40,053 nt of DNA from NCBI GenBank assembly GCA_021799495.1, contig JAJZAI010000032.1, positions 1 to 40,053 on the forward strand, written 5' to 3'. Every line of letters begins with the position of its first letter. Position 1 is the first letter of the stretch. Under the pieces are notes generated by a model, which did not search any database, was not told where the DNA came from, and saw only the letters and a list, made by a program, of their open reading frames with translations. The translations under genes and the position numbers were made by a program. The stretch comes from Deltaproteobacteria bacterium. Its GTDB lineage: Bacteria; Desulfobacterota; Binatia; Binatales; Binataceae. Shown here one piece after another: positions 25,516-33,153 of this stretch.

Positions 25516-26619
25516 ATGCTTCATAATTTTCGTTTATTCGGTCTGGCGGCGCTTCTGTTGGCGTTGGCGGCTTCGTGCTCGAGCAATTCGGCGACGTCGT
25601 TCCATCCGGCGGTAAGCGGGCCGGCGGCGTTGAAACTTTGTCCGCTGCCAAACGTTCCGCCGAAGCGGATCGCGGCGGCGCCGGGATTCAGGGAATATAT
25701 TGTGACCGTCGCAGGTCCGCAGGGGCAGCCTATCGACGGTTTGAATGAATCCGACTTTTCGCTGTCGATCGAGGGCCGCTCGGTTCCGATTAGTTATTTT
25801 CGCACGAGCGACGGAAAACTGCCGACCGCGATTGCGATTGTCGTCGATAGCTCCGGCAGCATGCGCGACAAGTTGGCGCTCGACAGCGGCGCCAAATTCG
25901 ATATCGTGCGCGAGAAACTCGCCCTAGCCGCGCAAAAGTTCGGCGCGTGCGATGAGCTGGCGCTGTTAACATTTGGCGGTTCGGCGAATGGCTTCGCTCC
26001 ACATTCGCTGTCTCAGGCGATTTTCAGTCCTCCTCCGCCCTTTCAACTGGCCGAACCATTTACAACTGACTATGAAGGCGCGATTGACCGGCTCGATTTA
26101 CTGACGCCATGGGGCCAGACTCCGCTATATGATTCGATGCTCCGTGCGATCGGCGATCTCTCTATAAGTTACTATGGTAATCGAACCTTGCTGATTATCA
26201 CGGACGGAGCGGATAATGTAAGCGAGGCAACTGAGGACCAGGTTCTGCGCGAAGCCCAATTAAATAACGTATCGATTTTTGCCGTTGGGATCGGCGATCC
26301 GAGTGCGAAATTTTCGCCGGTACATTCGGCCATGCTGAAATTGTTGGCGGGTTCGAACGCCAAAAAAATCAAGCCAGAGGAATGGGTTGACGTAATCGGG
26401 CTTACCAGGATGGCCTCCGAGACCGGCGGGCGCTTTTGGCTCATAAGACCGCTTCAACCTGATTCAGAGCAGAAGCTTACTGAAGCGCTACAGGAATTCA
26501 CCGATTCGATCGGACATGGTTACTCAATCGGCGTGGTCGATGCCGGAAACAGGCCGATTCGCGTCTCCGTGAAAGGCTATCCGGACGCGATCGTTCACGC
26601 CCGCCCGGCCGGCGTCTGA
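25516..26619 (+). CDS. VWA-domain lipoprotein
   Basis: 367 residues. A lipoprotein signal peptide (MLHNFRLFGLAALLLALAASC, Cys at about 21) is followed by a strand-rich segment with VTVAGPQGQPIDGLNESDFS, typical of the VWA proteins common in Acidobacteriota. A von Willebrand A domain follows: the metal-site motif AIVVDSSGSMRDKL (about 106-119), the Thr in GQTPLYDSML (about 203) and the Asp in LLIITDGADN (about 227). All MIDAS elements are present, so metal-dependent protein binding at the cell surface is expected. The frame is open from 25414, but only ATG 25516 gives a proper signal peptide. It lies 80 bp upstream of the polymerase gene on the same strand. Confidence 0.85.
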   Translation: MLHNFRLFGLAALLLALAASCSSNSATSFHPAVSGPAALKLCPLPNVPPKRIAAAPGFREYIVTVAGPQGQPIDGLNESDFSLSIEGRSVPISYFRTSDGKLPTAIAIVVDSSGSMRDKLALDSGAKFDIVREKLALAAQKFGACDELALLTFGGSANGFAPHSLSQAIFSPPPPFQLAEPFTTDYEGAIDRLDLLTPWGQTPLYDSMLRAIGDLSISYYGNRTLLIITDGADNVSEATEDQVLREAQLNNVSIFAVGIGDPSAKFSPVHSAMLKLLAGSNAKKIKPEEWVDVIGLTRMASETGGRFWLIRPLQPDSEQKLTEALQEFTDSIGHGYSIGVVDAGNRPIRVSVKGYPDAIVHARPAGV

Positions 26620-26698
26620 CTGGCGCGTCCGCCTCGCGCCGGCGGCCAGGTTGTGAAGCGGCAGACGGCGATCCAAAATTAAGCGCCGGCGCGCCGCG

Positions 26699-29017
26699 AT
26701 GAATCGTTACGAGGAAATCCTGAGCCGTTTTTACGGCAATCGGCTGCTGTTCGGCGATCCCGCCGAGCCGGGCGTGATCGCGGTTGAAGCCGCGTCGAAC
26801 CGCGAAGTCGAAATCTTTCGCCGGCGCGATGGCGCGGTGGTTCGCGAACGCCGGCCGCTGCGCCTCTTCATCCTGCTCGCCGAGCGCGAGCTGATGGCGG
26901 GCTTTCGCGGAGAGCATACGCTGACTCCGCTCGACGGCGATTTCCGCTTCAAATATCTCGCCGAATTCGGCGACGCCGACGCGCTCGAAACCGCCCGGCG
27001 CCATCTGCGCCAAGCGAGCGGCAAGGCCGGCGGCGCGCCCGACGCACCGTGGTTCGCGCTTGCCGATCCGATCGAGCAGCATCTGATGCTCACCGGAATG
27101 ACCCATTTTATCGGGATGCGCTACGGCGATTTGCGCCGGATGCAGCTCGATATCGAAACGATCACGTCGCCCGGTTTCGAGTTTCCGTCGGCGGCGCGCG
27201 AGGGCGACCGCGTAATCGCGATCGCGCTCAGGGATTCGGACGGCTTCGAGCGGGTGATTCGCGGCGACCGGATGGACGAGCGGACGATGCTCGCGGAGAT
27301 GGTGCGGATCGTGCGAGAGCGCGACCCCGATGTGATCGAAGGCCACAACCTGTTCCGCTTCGACCTTGAATACCTTGAGCAGCGCGCGCGCCGATTCAAG
27401 GTGAAGCTCGCGCTCGGCCGCGACGGCGGCGCGATCCGCGCGCGGGCCTCGCGCCTGCAAATCGCGGAACGCACGATCGCCTACCGCCGCTACGATATTT
27501 ACGGGCGATCGATAATCGACACGTGGATTCTCGCGCAGCATTACGATATCGCGAGCCGCGAGCTGGAGGGGTTCGGCCTCAAGGAGCTGGCGGTCCATTT
27601 CGGGCTCGCGCGCGAGGATCGGGTCTATCTCGACGCGTCGCGGATGGCCGAGCATTTCGCCGAGCGTCCGGACGAACTGTTCGAATACGCGCTCGACGAC
27701 GTGCGCGAAACCGGCGCGCTCGCGCAGATCCTGACGCCCAGCTACTTCATCCAATCGCAGATTTTTCCGTATTCGCTGCAGAACGCGACGCTGCGCGGCA
27801 ACGCGACCAAAATCGACGCGCTGCTGATGCGCGCCTATCTCGCGGCGCGCCATTCGATTCCGGCGCCGTCGCCGCCGAGCGAAGTTCTGGGCGGCTACAC
27901 GGAAGTCCGGCGCGTTGGAATCGCGCGCAACGTGCTGCATTGCGACGTGACGTCGCTTTATCCGTCGCTGATGATCGAGGGGCGGCACGCGCCGGCGGGT
28001 GATCGGCTGGGCGTGTTCCTGCGCCTGCTCGAGGACCTGCGCGGGTTCAGGGTCGAGGCCAAGGCGGCGGCGCGCGGGCTTGAAGGGGCGGCGCGGCGCG
28101 ATCTCGAAGCGTTGCAGCAAACCTTCAAAATCCTGATCAATTCGTTTTACGGCTACCTGGGTTTTTCGCTCGGCCATTTCAACGATTTCGCGCAGGCCAA
28201 CGAGGTCACACGGCGCGGCCGAGAGCTGATTCAGCGGGCAGTGGCGGAGCTTGAAGCGCGCGGCGCGCAGGTGATCGAAGTCGACACCGACGGAATCTAC
28301 TTCGTCGCACCGTTCGCGCTCGGCGACGACGCGGCGGCGAATGCGCTGATCGAGGAAATTGGCGCGGCGATGCCCGCCGGAATCCGCCTTGAGATCGACG
28401 GCCGCTATCCCGCGATGTTCTCGTACAAGATGAAGAACTACGTCCTGCTCGACGATCGCGGCGAAATGACCGTGCGCGGATCGGGACTGAAATCGCGCGG
28501 GCTGGAGCGCTTCCAGCGGCGTTTCATGGAGGCGATGTTCCGCCTGCTGCTGAGCGACCGGCGCGCCGATATCGCCGCGCTGCGCGCGGACTTCCACGCG
28601 CGCATCGAAGGCCATCGCATGGGAATCGGCGAGCTGATGAAGACCGAAACGCTGCAGGACTCGCCCGCGGCGTATCGCGACAAAATCGGCGGCAAGCGGC
28701 GCAACGTTTCGGCGGCGTATGAACTGGCGCTGCGGGCGGCGCGCCCTTACCAGAGCGGCGACCAGATTTCCTACTACGTCACGGGCCGCGGCGCGCGGGT
28801 CAAAGTGGCGGCGGCGGCGAAAATGGCGGCCGAATACGATCCGGCGAATCCCGACGAAAACGTCGCCTACTATCAGGCGAAGCTCGCCGACCTGTTCGAG
28901 AAATTCCGGCCGTTCGTCGAGCGCGAGGGCCTCTTCGCGCCCGACGCCGGCGAGACCGACGGCGACAACGGACAGGCCGGAATTTTTCCCGCCGCGAACG
29001 GCGAGAACAGCGAGTGA
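26699..29017 (+). CDS. Family B DNA polymerase with proofreading domain
   Basis: 772 residues. All exonuclease motifs are visible: Exo I LDIET (about 150), Exo II GHNLFRFDLEYL (about 215) and Exo III YALDDVRET (about 331). The polymerase motifs are A, DVTSLYPSLM (about 416); B, KILINSFYGYLGF (about 477); and C, EVDTDGIYF (about 527), with Gly in place of the Ser of the usual DTDS. The fingers between A and B are compact. It differs from E. coli Pol II in motif C and spacing and appears to be a bacterial B-family branch. The role is likely translesion or repair synthesis, by analogy. ATG 26699 lacks a strong ribosome binding site. Its neighbours give no repair context. Confidence 0.93.
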   Translation: MNRYEEILSRFYGNRLLFGDPAEPGVIAVEAASNREVEIFRRRDGAVVRERRPLRLFILLAERELMAGFRGEHTLTPLDGDFRFKYLAEFGDADALETARRHLRQASGKAGGAPDAPWFALADPIEQHLMLTGMTHFIGMRYGDLRRMQLDIETITSPGFEFPSAAREGDRVIAIALRDSDGFERVIRGDRMDERTMLAEMVRIVRERDPDVIEGHNLFRFDLEYLEQRARRFKVKLALGRDGGAIRARASRLQIAERTIAYRRYDIYGRSIIDTWILAQHYDIASRELEGFGLKELAVHFGLAREDRVYLDASRMAEHFAERPDELFEYALDDVRETGALAQILTPSYFIQSQIFPYSLQNATLRGNATKIDALLMRAYLAARHSIPAPSPPSEVLGGYTEVRRVGIARNVLHCDVTSLYPSLMIEGRHAPAGDRLGVFLRLLEDLRGFRVEAKAAARGLEGAARRDLEALQQTFKILINSFYGYLGFSLGHFNDFAQANEVTRRGRELIQRAVAELEARGAQVIEVDTDGIYFVAPFALGDDAAANALIEEIGAAMPAGIRLEIDGRYPAMFSYKMKNYVLLDDRGEMTVRGSGLKSRGLERFQRRFMEAMFRLLLSDRRADIAALRADFHARIEGHRMGIGELMKTETLQDSPAAYRDKIGGKRRNVSAAYELALRAARPYQSGDQISYYVTGRGARVKVAAAAKMAAEYDPANPDENVAYYQAKLADLFEKFRPFVEREGLFAPDAGETDGDNGQAGIFPAANGENSE

Positions 29018-29035
29018 CAGCGCCGCCAGCGGACG

Positions 29036-29857
29036 TCAGACCGCCGCGGGCTTGCGCGCGCGGATAAACGCGCTGATAAATTTCCCGTCCACCAGCGGCG
29101 CCAGCGCTTTCGCGTCGAGACCCGCGCCGGCGATAAGGTCGGCGGCGTCGGCGGCGCGATAAACCCGGAACGGCTCGACTTCGATCGCCGCGAAGCCGGC
29201 GCGTTCCAGCTTGCCGCGATACTCGGATTCTTCGAGCGCCCCGGCGACGCATCCCACCAGCATCTCGACGCTGCGCCGGATTTCCGCCGGCATCTCGCCC
29301 CGCACGACGATATCCGACACGGCGAGCCGTCCGCCGGGCCGCAGCACGCGGAACGCTTCCGCCAGAACGCGATCCTTGTCGGTCGAAAGATTGATCACGC
29401 AGTTCGAGATAATCACGTCGACGGATCCGTCGGGGAGCGGAATATGCTCGATCTCGCCCTTCAGAAATTCCACGTTGGCCGCGCCAGCCTTCCGTTGATT
29501 CTCCCGCGCCAGCGCGAGCATCTCGTCCGTCATGTCCAGGCCATAGGCCTTGCCCGCAGGACCGACCCGGCGCGCGGAGAGCAATACGTCGATGCCGCCG
29601 CCGCTGCCAAGATCGAGCACGGTTTCGCCCGGTCGAAGCTCGGCGAGCGCGGTTGGATTGCCGCATCCGAGCGACGCCGCGAGCGCCGCGGCCGGCAGCC
29701 CCGCGGACTCCGTCGCGGAATAAAGATCCGACGTGATCGGATCGCCGCAAGACGCCGCCGCGCCGCTTCCACAGCAAGCAGACCCGCCTTTGGCGGCTCG
29801 CGTCGCCGCGCCCGCGTAGGTCTTCTTGATCGTTTCCCTTATGGCTTCGTCGTTCAT
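29036..29857 (-). CDS. arsM: Arsenite methyltransferase
   Basis: SAM-dependent enzyme that methylates As(III), a detoxification step, in the cytoplasm. The 273 residues include SAM motif I VLDLGSGGGIDVLL (about 81-94), DMTDEMLALARENQ, ISNCVINLSTDKDRVLAEAFR and VLRPGGRLAVSDIV. The Cys residues expected for arsenic chemistry are present: an N-terminal CC pair (28-29), C37, C65 in SLGCGNP, one in SNCVINL and one in VGCVAGAL. AGGAG lies 7 nt before the ATG, and a good promoter precedes it. No arsR, arsB or acr3 is nearby, so this is an orphan arsM. It converges on the polymerase gene and is divergent from the next methyltransferase. Confidence 0.92.
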   Translation of the reverse strand: MNDEAIRETIKKTYAGAATRAAKGGSACCGSGAAASCGDPITSDLYSATESAGLPAAALAASLGCGNPTALAELRPGETVLDLGSGGGIDVLLSARRVGPAGKAYGLDMTDEMLALARENQRKAGAANVEFLKGEIEHIPLPDGSVDVIISNCVINLSTDKDRVLAEAFRVLRPGGRLAVSDIVVRGEMPAEIRRSVEMLVGCVAGALEESEYRGKLERAGFAAIEVEPFRVYRAADAADLIAGAGLDAKALAPLVDGKFISAFIRARKPAAV

Positions 29858-29891
29858 TGCAAAACTCCTGATCTCTTGCCGGCTTGATTAA

Positions 29892-29921
29892 TCCATATTT
29901 CAACAACAATAGAATTGTCAA
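29892..29921 (-). promoter_or_regulatory. Promoter of arsM
   Basis: On the minus strand TTGACA (29916-29921) and TATGGA (29892-29897) are separated by 18 nt, in an AT-rich island 35 nt upstream of the arsM ATG. The AGGAG ribosome binding site is at 29865-29869. The match to sigma70 consensus is good. No clear ArsR operator is visible, though the AT-rich spacer could hold one. Confidence 0.55.
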
Positions 29922-29947
29922 CTATCGGCGGCGCGAGCGCCGGGCCA

Positions 29948-29976
29948 TTGACAATCCGCGCCAATCGGGCAGAATC
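29948..29976 (+). promoter_or_regulatory. Promoter of the SAM-dependent methyltransferase
   Basis: TTGACA (29948-29953), a 17-nt spacer and AGAATC (29971-29976) precede ATG 29996. The initiation point would lie very close to the start codon, leaving a short leader with GGGGA as the ribosome binding site. It is back to back with the arsM promoter; the two -35 boxes are 26 bp apart. Confidence 0.45.
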
Positions 29977-29995
29977 CGCGGCGGGGAAAACCACG

Positions 29996-31069
29996 ATGAG
30001 CGAAGCCGAAAAATCGATCGATTGGAGCAAGGTTAAGGCCTTTGCCGGACTGATGACGAACGATCTGGGGGCGGCGATGCAGGGCGCGCTGACCTATATC
30101 GGCGACCGGCTTGGAATCTTCAAGGCGCTTGCCGGCGCCGGCGCGGTTACGCCCGCGGAACTCGCCTCACGCGCCGGACTCGACGAACGCTATCTGCGCG
30201 AATGGCTCGGCGCGATGACGGCGGCGCGCTATATCGATTACGACGCCGCGTCGGGACGCTATTCGATGCCGCCGGAACATGCGCTGATTCTGGCGGACGA
30301 AAACTCCCAGTTTTTCATGGGCGGTTTCATGCAGATGATTGTGCCGGAAGTCGCGATGGCGCCGAAGCTGCTCGATTCATTCCGCACTGGCCGGGGCCTG
30401 CCGCAGAGCGAATATCCTCCCGAGGTGTTCGAGGCGATCGAACGCGGATCGGCGCCGATTTACCGCCATTCGCTGGTGCGCAAATGGCTGCCCGCGATGC
30501 CGGCTGTTGAAACGAAATTGCGCGCGGGCGCGGCGGCGCTGGACGTCGGATGCGGCAGCGGACGGGCCGCGATTGCGATGGCTCAGGCGTATCCGAAATC
30601 GCATTTTTCCGGTTACGACTCCCATCACGGCTCCGTGGAACGGGCGCGCGCCAACGCCGCGAATGCCGGAGTAAGCGATCGCGTTACGTTCGACGTTGTC
30701 GATTGCGCCCGGCTGCCAAAGGCGCGCTTCGACTTGATTACCTGCTTCGACGTGATTCACGACTCGGTCGATCCGGTGGGCCTGATGCGTTCGATTCGCG
30801 CGGCGCTCAATCCCGATGGCTCCTTCCTGATGGTCGAGATGAACGTTTCGGGCAAGGTCGAGGAGAACGTCAATCCGCTGGGCCGTCTGATGTACTCGGC
30901 AAGCACGCTATACTGCATGACCGTTTCGCTCGCTCACGGCGGCGCGGGCATCGGCGCGTTGATGGGTGAAGATCGGGCGCGGGCGCTCGCCGAGGAAGCG
31001 GGTTTCGCAAGCTTCGTCCGCCTGCCCGTCAAGGACGCGTTCTCGGCGCTTTACGAACTTAAGGCGTGA
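29996..31069 (+). CDS. Class I SAM-dependent methyltransferase with N-terminal winged helix
   Basis: 357 residues. The N-terminal part (about 20-95) is a winged-helix/dimerisation region like those of small-molecule O-methyltransferases: GALTYIGDRLGIFKALAGAG, TPAELASRAGLDERYLREWL and ARYIDYDAASGRYSMPPEHA. The C-terminal Rossmann domain has motif I ALDVGCGSGRAAIAMA (about 180), FSGYDSHHGSVERA, DLITCFDVIHDSVDP and LNPDGSFLMVEM. I start at ATG 29996, with GGGGA upstream, rather than the longer frame from 29915. The substrate is unknown. The Cys set of ArsM is not repeated here, so it is probably not a second arsenic enzyme despite the divergent pairing. Confidence 0.87.
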   Translation: MSEAEKSIDWSKVKAFAGLMTNDLGAAMQGALTYIGDRLGIFKALAGAGAVTPAELASRAGLDERYLREWLGAMTAARYIDYDAASGRYSMPPEHALILADENSQFFMGGFMQMIVPEVAMAPKLLDSFRTGRGLPQSEYPPEVFEAIERGSAPIYRHSLVRKWLPAMPAVETKLRAGAAALDVGCGSGRAAIAMAQAYPKSHFSGYDSHHGSVERARANAANAGVSDRVTFDVVDCARLPKARFDLITCFDVIHDSVDPVGLMRSIRAALNPDGSFLMVEMNVSGKVEENVNPLGRLMYSASTLYCMTVSLAHGGAGIGALMGEDRARALAEEAGFASFVRLPVKDAFSALYELKA

Positions 31070-31214
31070 CGGAGGCGCGGGCGGATTGACAGCGCGCTCG
31101 CCGCCGCTGAATCACGCCTCGAACGGGCGTACGCCGTGGAATTCGGACTTGGCTGTTCAGATAACTGCGAATTCGTGCTAAAAATTTTGGTCCGCAATCG
31201 CACGTCAATTGCAG

Positions 31215-31290
31215 GCCACCCTAGCTCAGTCGGTAGAGCAGCTGATTCGTAATCAGCAGGTCGTCGGTTCGAATCCGACGGGTGGCTCCA
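31215..31290 (+). tRNA. tRNA-Thr (anticodon CGT), CCA encoded
   Basis: A 76-nt cloverleaf: acceptor GCCACCC pairs with GGGTGGC, the D arm contains AGCTCAGTCGGTAGAGC, the anticodon arm is CTGATTCGTAATCAG with anticodon CGT (reads ACG, Thr), and the T arm is GTCGGTTCGAATCCGAC. The discriminator is T, and the CCA end is encoded at 31288-31290. It marks the left side of the conjugative region, and its anticodon arm is nearly repeated at 31416-31438, so it is the probable integration site. Confidence 0.96.
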
Positions 31291-31325
31291 AAAAAAGGAA
31301 TAAAATCAAGAGGTTTTGACGATGG

Positions 31326-31350
31326 CCGAACTGATGGTTCGGTAATTTTT
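31326..31350 (+). terminator. Rho-independent terminator after tRNA-Thr
   Basis: Hairpin CCGAAC-TGATG-GTTCGG (31326-31342) followed by TAATTTTT, 36 nt after the tRNA. The stem is 6 bp with a T-rich tail, a standard intrinsic terminator for a tRNA transcript running rightward. Confidence 0.7.
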
Positions 31351-31353
31351 GTT

Positions 31354-31375
31354 CCGTGTCCGTACCGTGTCCGTA
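31354..31375 (+). repeat. 11-bp tandem duplication
   Basis: CCGTGTCCGTA occurs twice in direct succession. It lies between the tRNA terminator and the att-like sequence, in the region where arm-type recombinase or directionality-factor sites would be expected. Confidence 0.6.
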
Positions 31376-31415
31376 TACGAACCAAACTCGCTCACCCCCG
31401 CAACCCTTACGACCC

Positions 31416-31438
31416 GCTGATTGAAAATCAGCAGGTCG
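31416..31438 (+). repeat. Near-copy of the tRNA-Thr anticodon arm; candidate att site
   Basis: GCTGATT-GAA-AATCAGCAGGTCG here matches GCTGATT-CGT-AATCAGCAGGTCG in the tRNA gene (31241-31263). All 20 bases outside the anticodon triplet agree, and only the triplet differs. The segment is also nearly palindromic, with CGACC upstream matching GGTCG. Anticodon-loop symmetry is a known crossover target of tyrosine integrases. The copy could be the element's att core or the remnant of another tRNA with a GAA (Phe) anticodon. Confidence 0.6.
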
Positions 31439-31463
31439 CAGCACGATCCTTTCGCGCTGCTGG

Positions 31464-31766
31464 TCACACGCCTTTGCCGGAAGGCTTCGAGAACAGGCGC
31501 GCTCGAAGCCTTCTTATGGTCACCATACATTCCGCGTAAAGATCCTTGGCGTCCTTGTCTGGAAGCTCTTCGAGAATTTCTGGCCGCCTCGCCAGCTCGC
31601 GAATCGTCAGCGAATCGGCCGTCGACATAGAGAGGCGCTTTCGCAGCAGGCGCGCCGCAACGTCTTCATCCGTGCTGCGGCTACTCTCGCGATGCTCGCG
31701 ACCGTTGCGCGAGTACGCGATCCACCAGATACGCCCCCGCCGAAAAATTCTACCGTCGCCTCGCAT
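31464..31766 (-). CDS. Orphan integrase arm-binding domain protein
   Basis: 100 residues. The first 45 (MRGDGRIFRRGRIWWIAYSR, NGREHRESSRSTDEDVAARL) match the N-terminal arm-site DNA-binding domain of phage-type tyrosine recombinases (pattern GxIxxRGxxWWIxYxxxGxxxRESSxSxxxxxAxxLLxxR). No SAM-like core-binding domain and no catalytic R-H-x-x-R-Y set follows. Instead there is a helical tail, LTIRELARRPEILEELPDKDAKDLY, of unknown type. It cannot be a recombinase on its own; it might act as a directionality factor or regulator, or be a remnant. It reads toward the tRNA, as integrases usually do. The ATG lies in an AT-rich stretch without an obvious ribosome binding site. Confidence 0.65.
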   Translation of the reverse strand: MRGDGRIFRRGRIWWIAYSRNGREHRESSRSTDEDVAARLLRKRLSMSTADSLTIRELARRPEILEELPDKDAKDLYAECMVTIRRLRARLFSKPSGKGV

Positions 31767-31784
31767 TAATTATCGAACTCCGCT

Positions 31785-32339
31785 TCACTTCCGCTTTCTG
31801 CCGCGCACACCCTGTCGTTCTAAGAAACGGGTTCCTGGCTCGTAGTCGCGAATGTTTCCGATTGCGAGACCAGTCCTCACTTTCCGTTGGTTAAGGATCA
31901 TTTGCGATCCAGCGGCCCTGAGAAGGGCCGTCTCAATTTCCCGCTCGTGGTTCTTGTTCTCGATGATGAAGAACGAGAAGTACAGAAGCTCCTTCGGATA
32001 CTTTCTTTTGTGGCTCGCCAGCCTCGTGAATATGTCCCCGCGACCGCCATACCGCGCAACCCCCATGGAGTCATGCGCAATATAAACTCCTTCGAGGTCA
32101 TCAGATTTGCTGCGCACATAGTCTGAGACCTCTTTCAAACACTCGAAAGGAAGCTTCTCTCCTACAAATCTGAACAGATGGCTCACCTTCTGCGGCCTTC
32201 CGGGTCCGGGAACTAACCGACCGCCTACCACACTCCAATCCACATCGGACCAGATCTTCGTTTCGACGTTTTTCGTGCTCGTCTTCTTCTGGGCTTTCAC
32301 TTTCGGCTGCGCTCGATCTCCAGTGTGTTCGTCCCGCAA
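31785..32339 (-). CDS. GIY-YIG nuclease-like protein
   Basis: 184 residues from TTG 32339; a later start is possible, since the first ~30 residues are Lys/Thr-rich and poorly constrained. The core (about 80-160) reads GVYIAHDSMGVARYGGRGDIF, then TRLASHKRKYP, FFIIENKNHEREIETALLRA and LNQRK. This fits the GIY-YIG order: GVY, a degenerate YIG (RYGG), Arg and His in RLASH, the metal Glu in the HEREIET helix, and the final Asn. Enzymes of this fold cut DNA and are common in mobile elements. It lies 18 bp upstream of the integrase-domain gene, with which it is probably cotranscribed, and divergent from the transfer operon. Activity is inferred only. Confidence 0.62.
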   Translation of the reverse strand: MRDEHTGDRAQPKVKAQKKTSTKNVETKIWSDVDWSVVGGRLVPGPGRPQKVSHLFRFVGEKLPFECLKEVSDYVRSKSDDLEGVYIAHDSMGVARYGGRGDIFTRLASHKRKYPKELLYFSFFIIENKNHEREIETALLRAAGSQMILNQRKVRTGLAIGNIRDYEPGTRFLERQGVRGRKRK

Positions 32340-32467
32340 TCCCTCGGGTCACCTATCTGCTCTGTACCGTGAAGCGCAAGGCTGGCACGCAACCTGCTGA
32401 TTCTCGAACCCGCAGCACGACACGCCGGGCGACCAACGGAAACGAAAAAGTCGCCGAAGGGATCGAC

Positions 32468-33148
32468 ATGGGCCTGAATCAATACGTGCAGGGATGGCGG
32501 GAGTGGGACGAGCGTTACGCCGACCTCGTTCTCGGCAAGCGCAACTGGCAGATCGCGGCCGGCTGCTCGCTCCTCATCAGTCTCGTTCTCGCGGTCGGCA
32601 TCGTCTGGCTCGCGCTGCGCAGCCGCTATGTCCCGTATGTCGTCGTAACCGATCGACTCGGACAGGCGATCACCATTCCGAAGCCGCTGACGCCCGCCTC
32701 GATGCCCGTCGTTGCCGCGCGGATGGAGCGCTGGGAAATCGAAGCCTTTATCCGCGACGCGCGCTCGGTCTCAAGCGATCCAGCGGTCGAGCAAGAACGG
32801 CTCGCTTCGCTGCATGCACACGCGCACGGCGCGGCGGATCGCTTCCTCGACGATTACTACCACTCTGACAACTTCGCCCATAACCCGTTCGAAATCGCGA
32901 AGAGGCGGACCGTCTCCGTTCGGATCAATTCCATCCTTCAAGTCTCGCCGCAGAGCTACGAGGTTCACTGGACCGAGGAGAGCCGCGATCTCAACGGAGT
33001 TCCCGATGGACCGGCGACCCAATGGGAAACCGCGCTCCAGACCGAAATCCAGCCGCCGAACTCCAGCGACGGCATTGTGAGCAATCCGCTCGGGTTTTAC
33101 GTGACCAACATCACGTGGACCCCGGAGCAGACCCAGGACAGCAAGTGA
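32468..33148 (+). CDS. trbF: Conjugal transfer protein TrbF (VirB8-like)
   Basis: Inner-membrane assembly factor of the type IV secretion channel, 226 residues. The short cytoplasmic start NQYVQGWREWDERYADLVLGKRNW is typical of TrbF. It is followed by one membrane helix (about residues 25-48) and a periplasmic VirB8 domain beginning SRYVPYVVVTDRLGQAI. C-terminal blocks TVSVRINSILQVSPQSYEVHW and NPLGFYVTNITWT fit the family. I start at ATG 32468, preceded by AAGGGA; the frame is open from 32369. It is the first gene of the rightward transfer operon and one of its few intact members. Confidence 0.9.
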   Translation: MGLNQYVQGWREWDERYADLVLGKRNWQIAAGCSLLISLVLAVGIVWLALRSRYVPYVVVTDRLGQAITIPKPLTPASMPVVAARMERWEIEAFIRDARSVSSDPAVEQERLASLHAHAHGAADRFLDDYYHSDNFAHNPFEIAKRRTVSVRINSILQVSPQSYEVHWTEESRDLNGVPDGPATQWETALQTEIQPPNSSDGIVSNPLGFYVTNITWTPEQTQDSK

Positions 33149-33153
33149 AGCCA

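Noticed and set aside
26498-28615. 705-codon open frame on the minus strand
   Set aside because: Antisense to the VWA and polymerase genes, compositionally biased, no motifs.
31253-31444. 63-codon minus-strand frame ending PPVGFEPTTC
   Set aside because: This peptide is the well-known false ORF produced by reading antisense through a tRNA gene.
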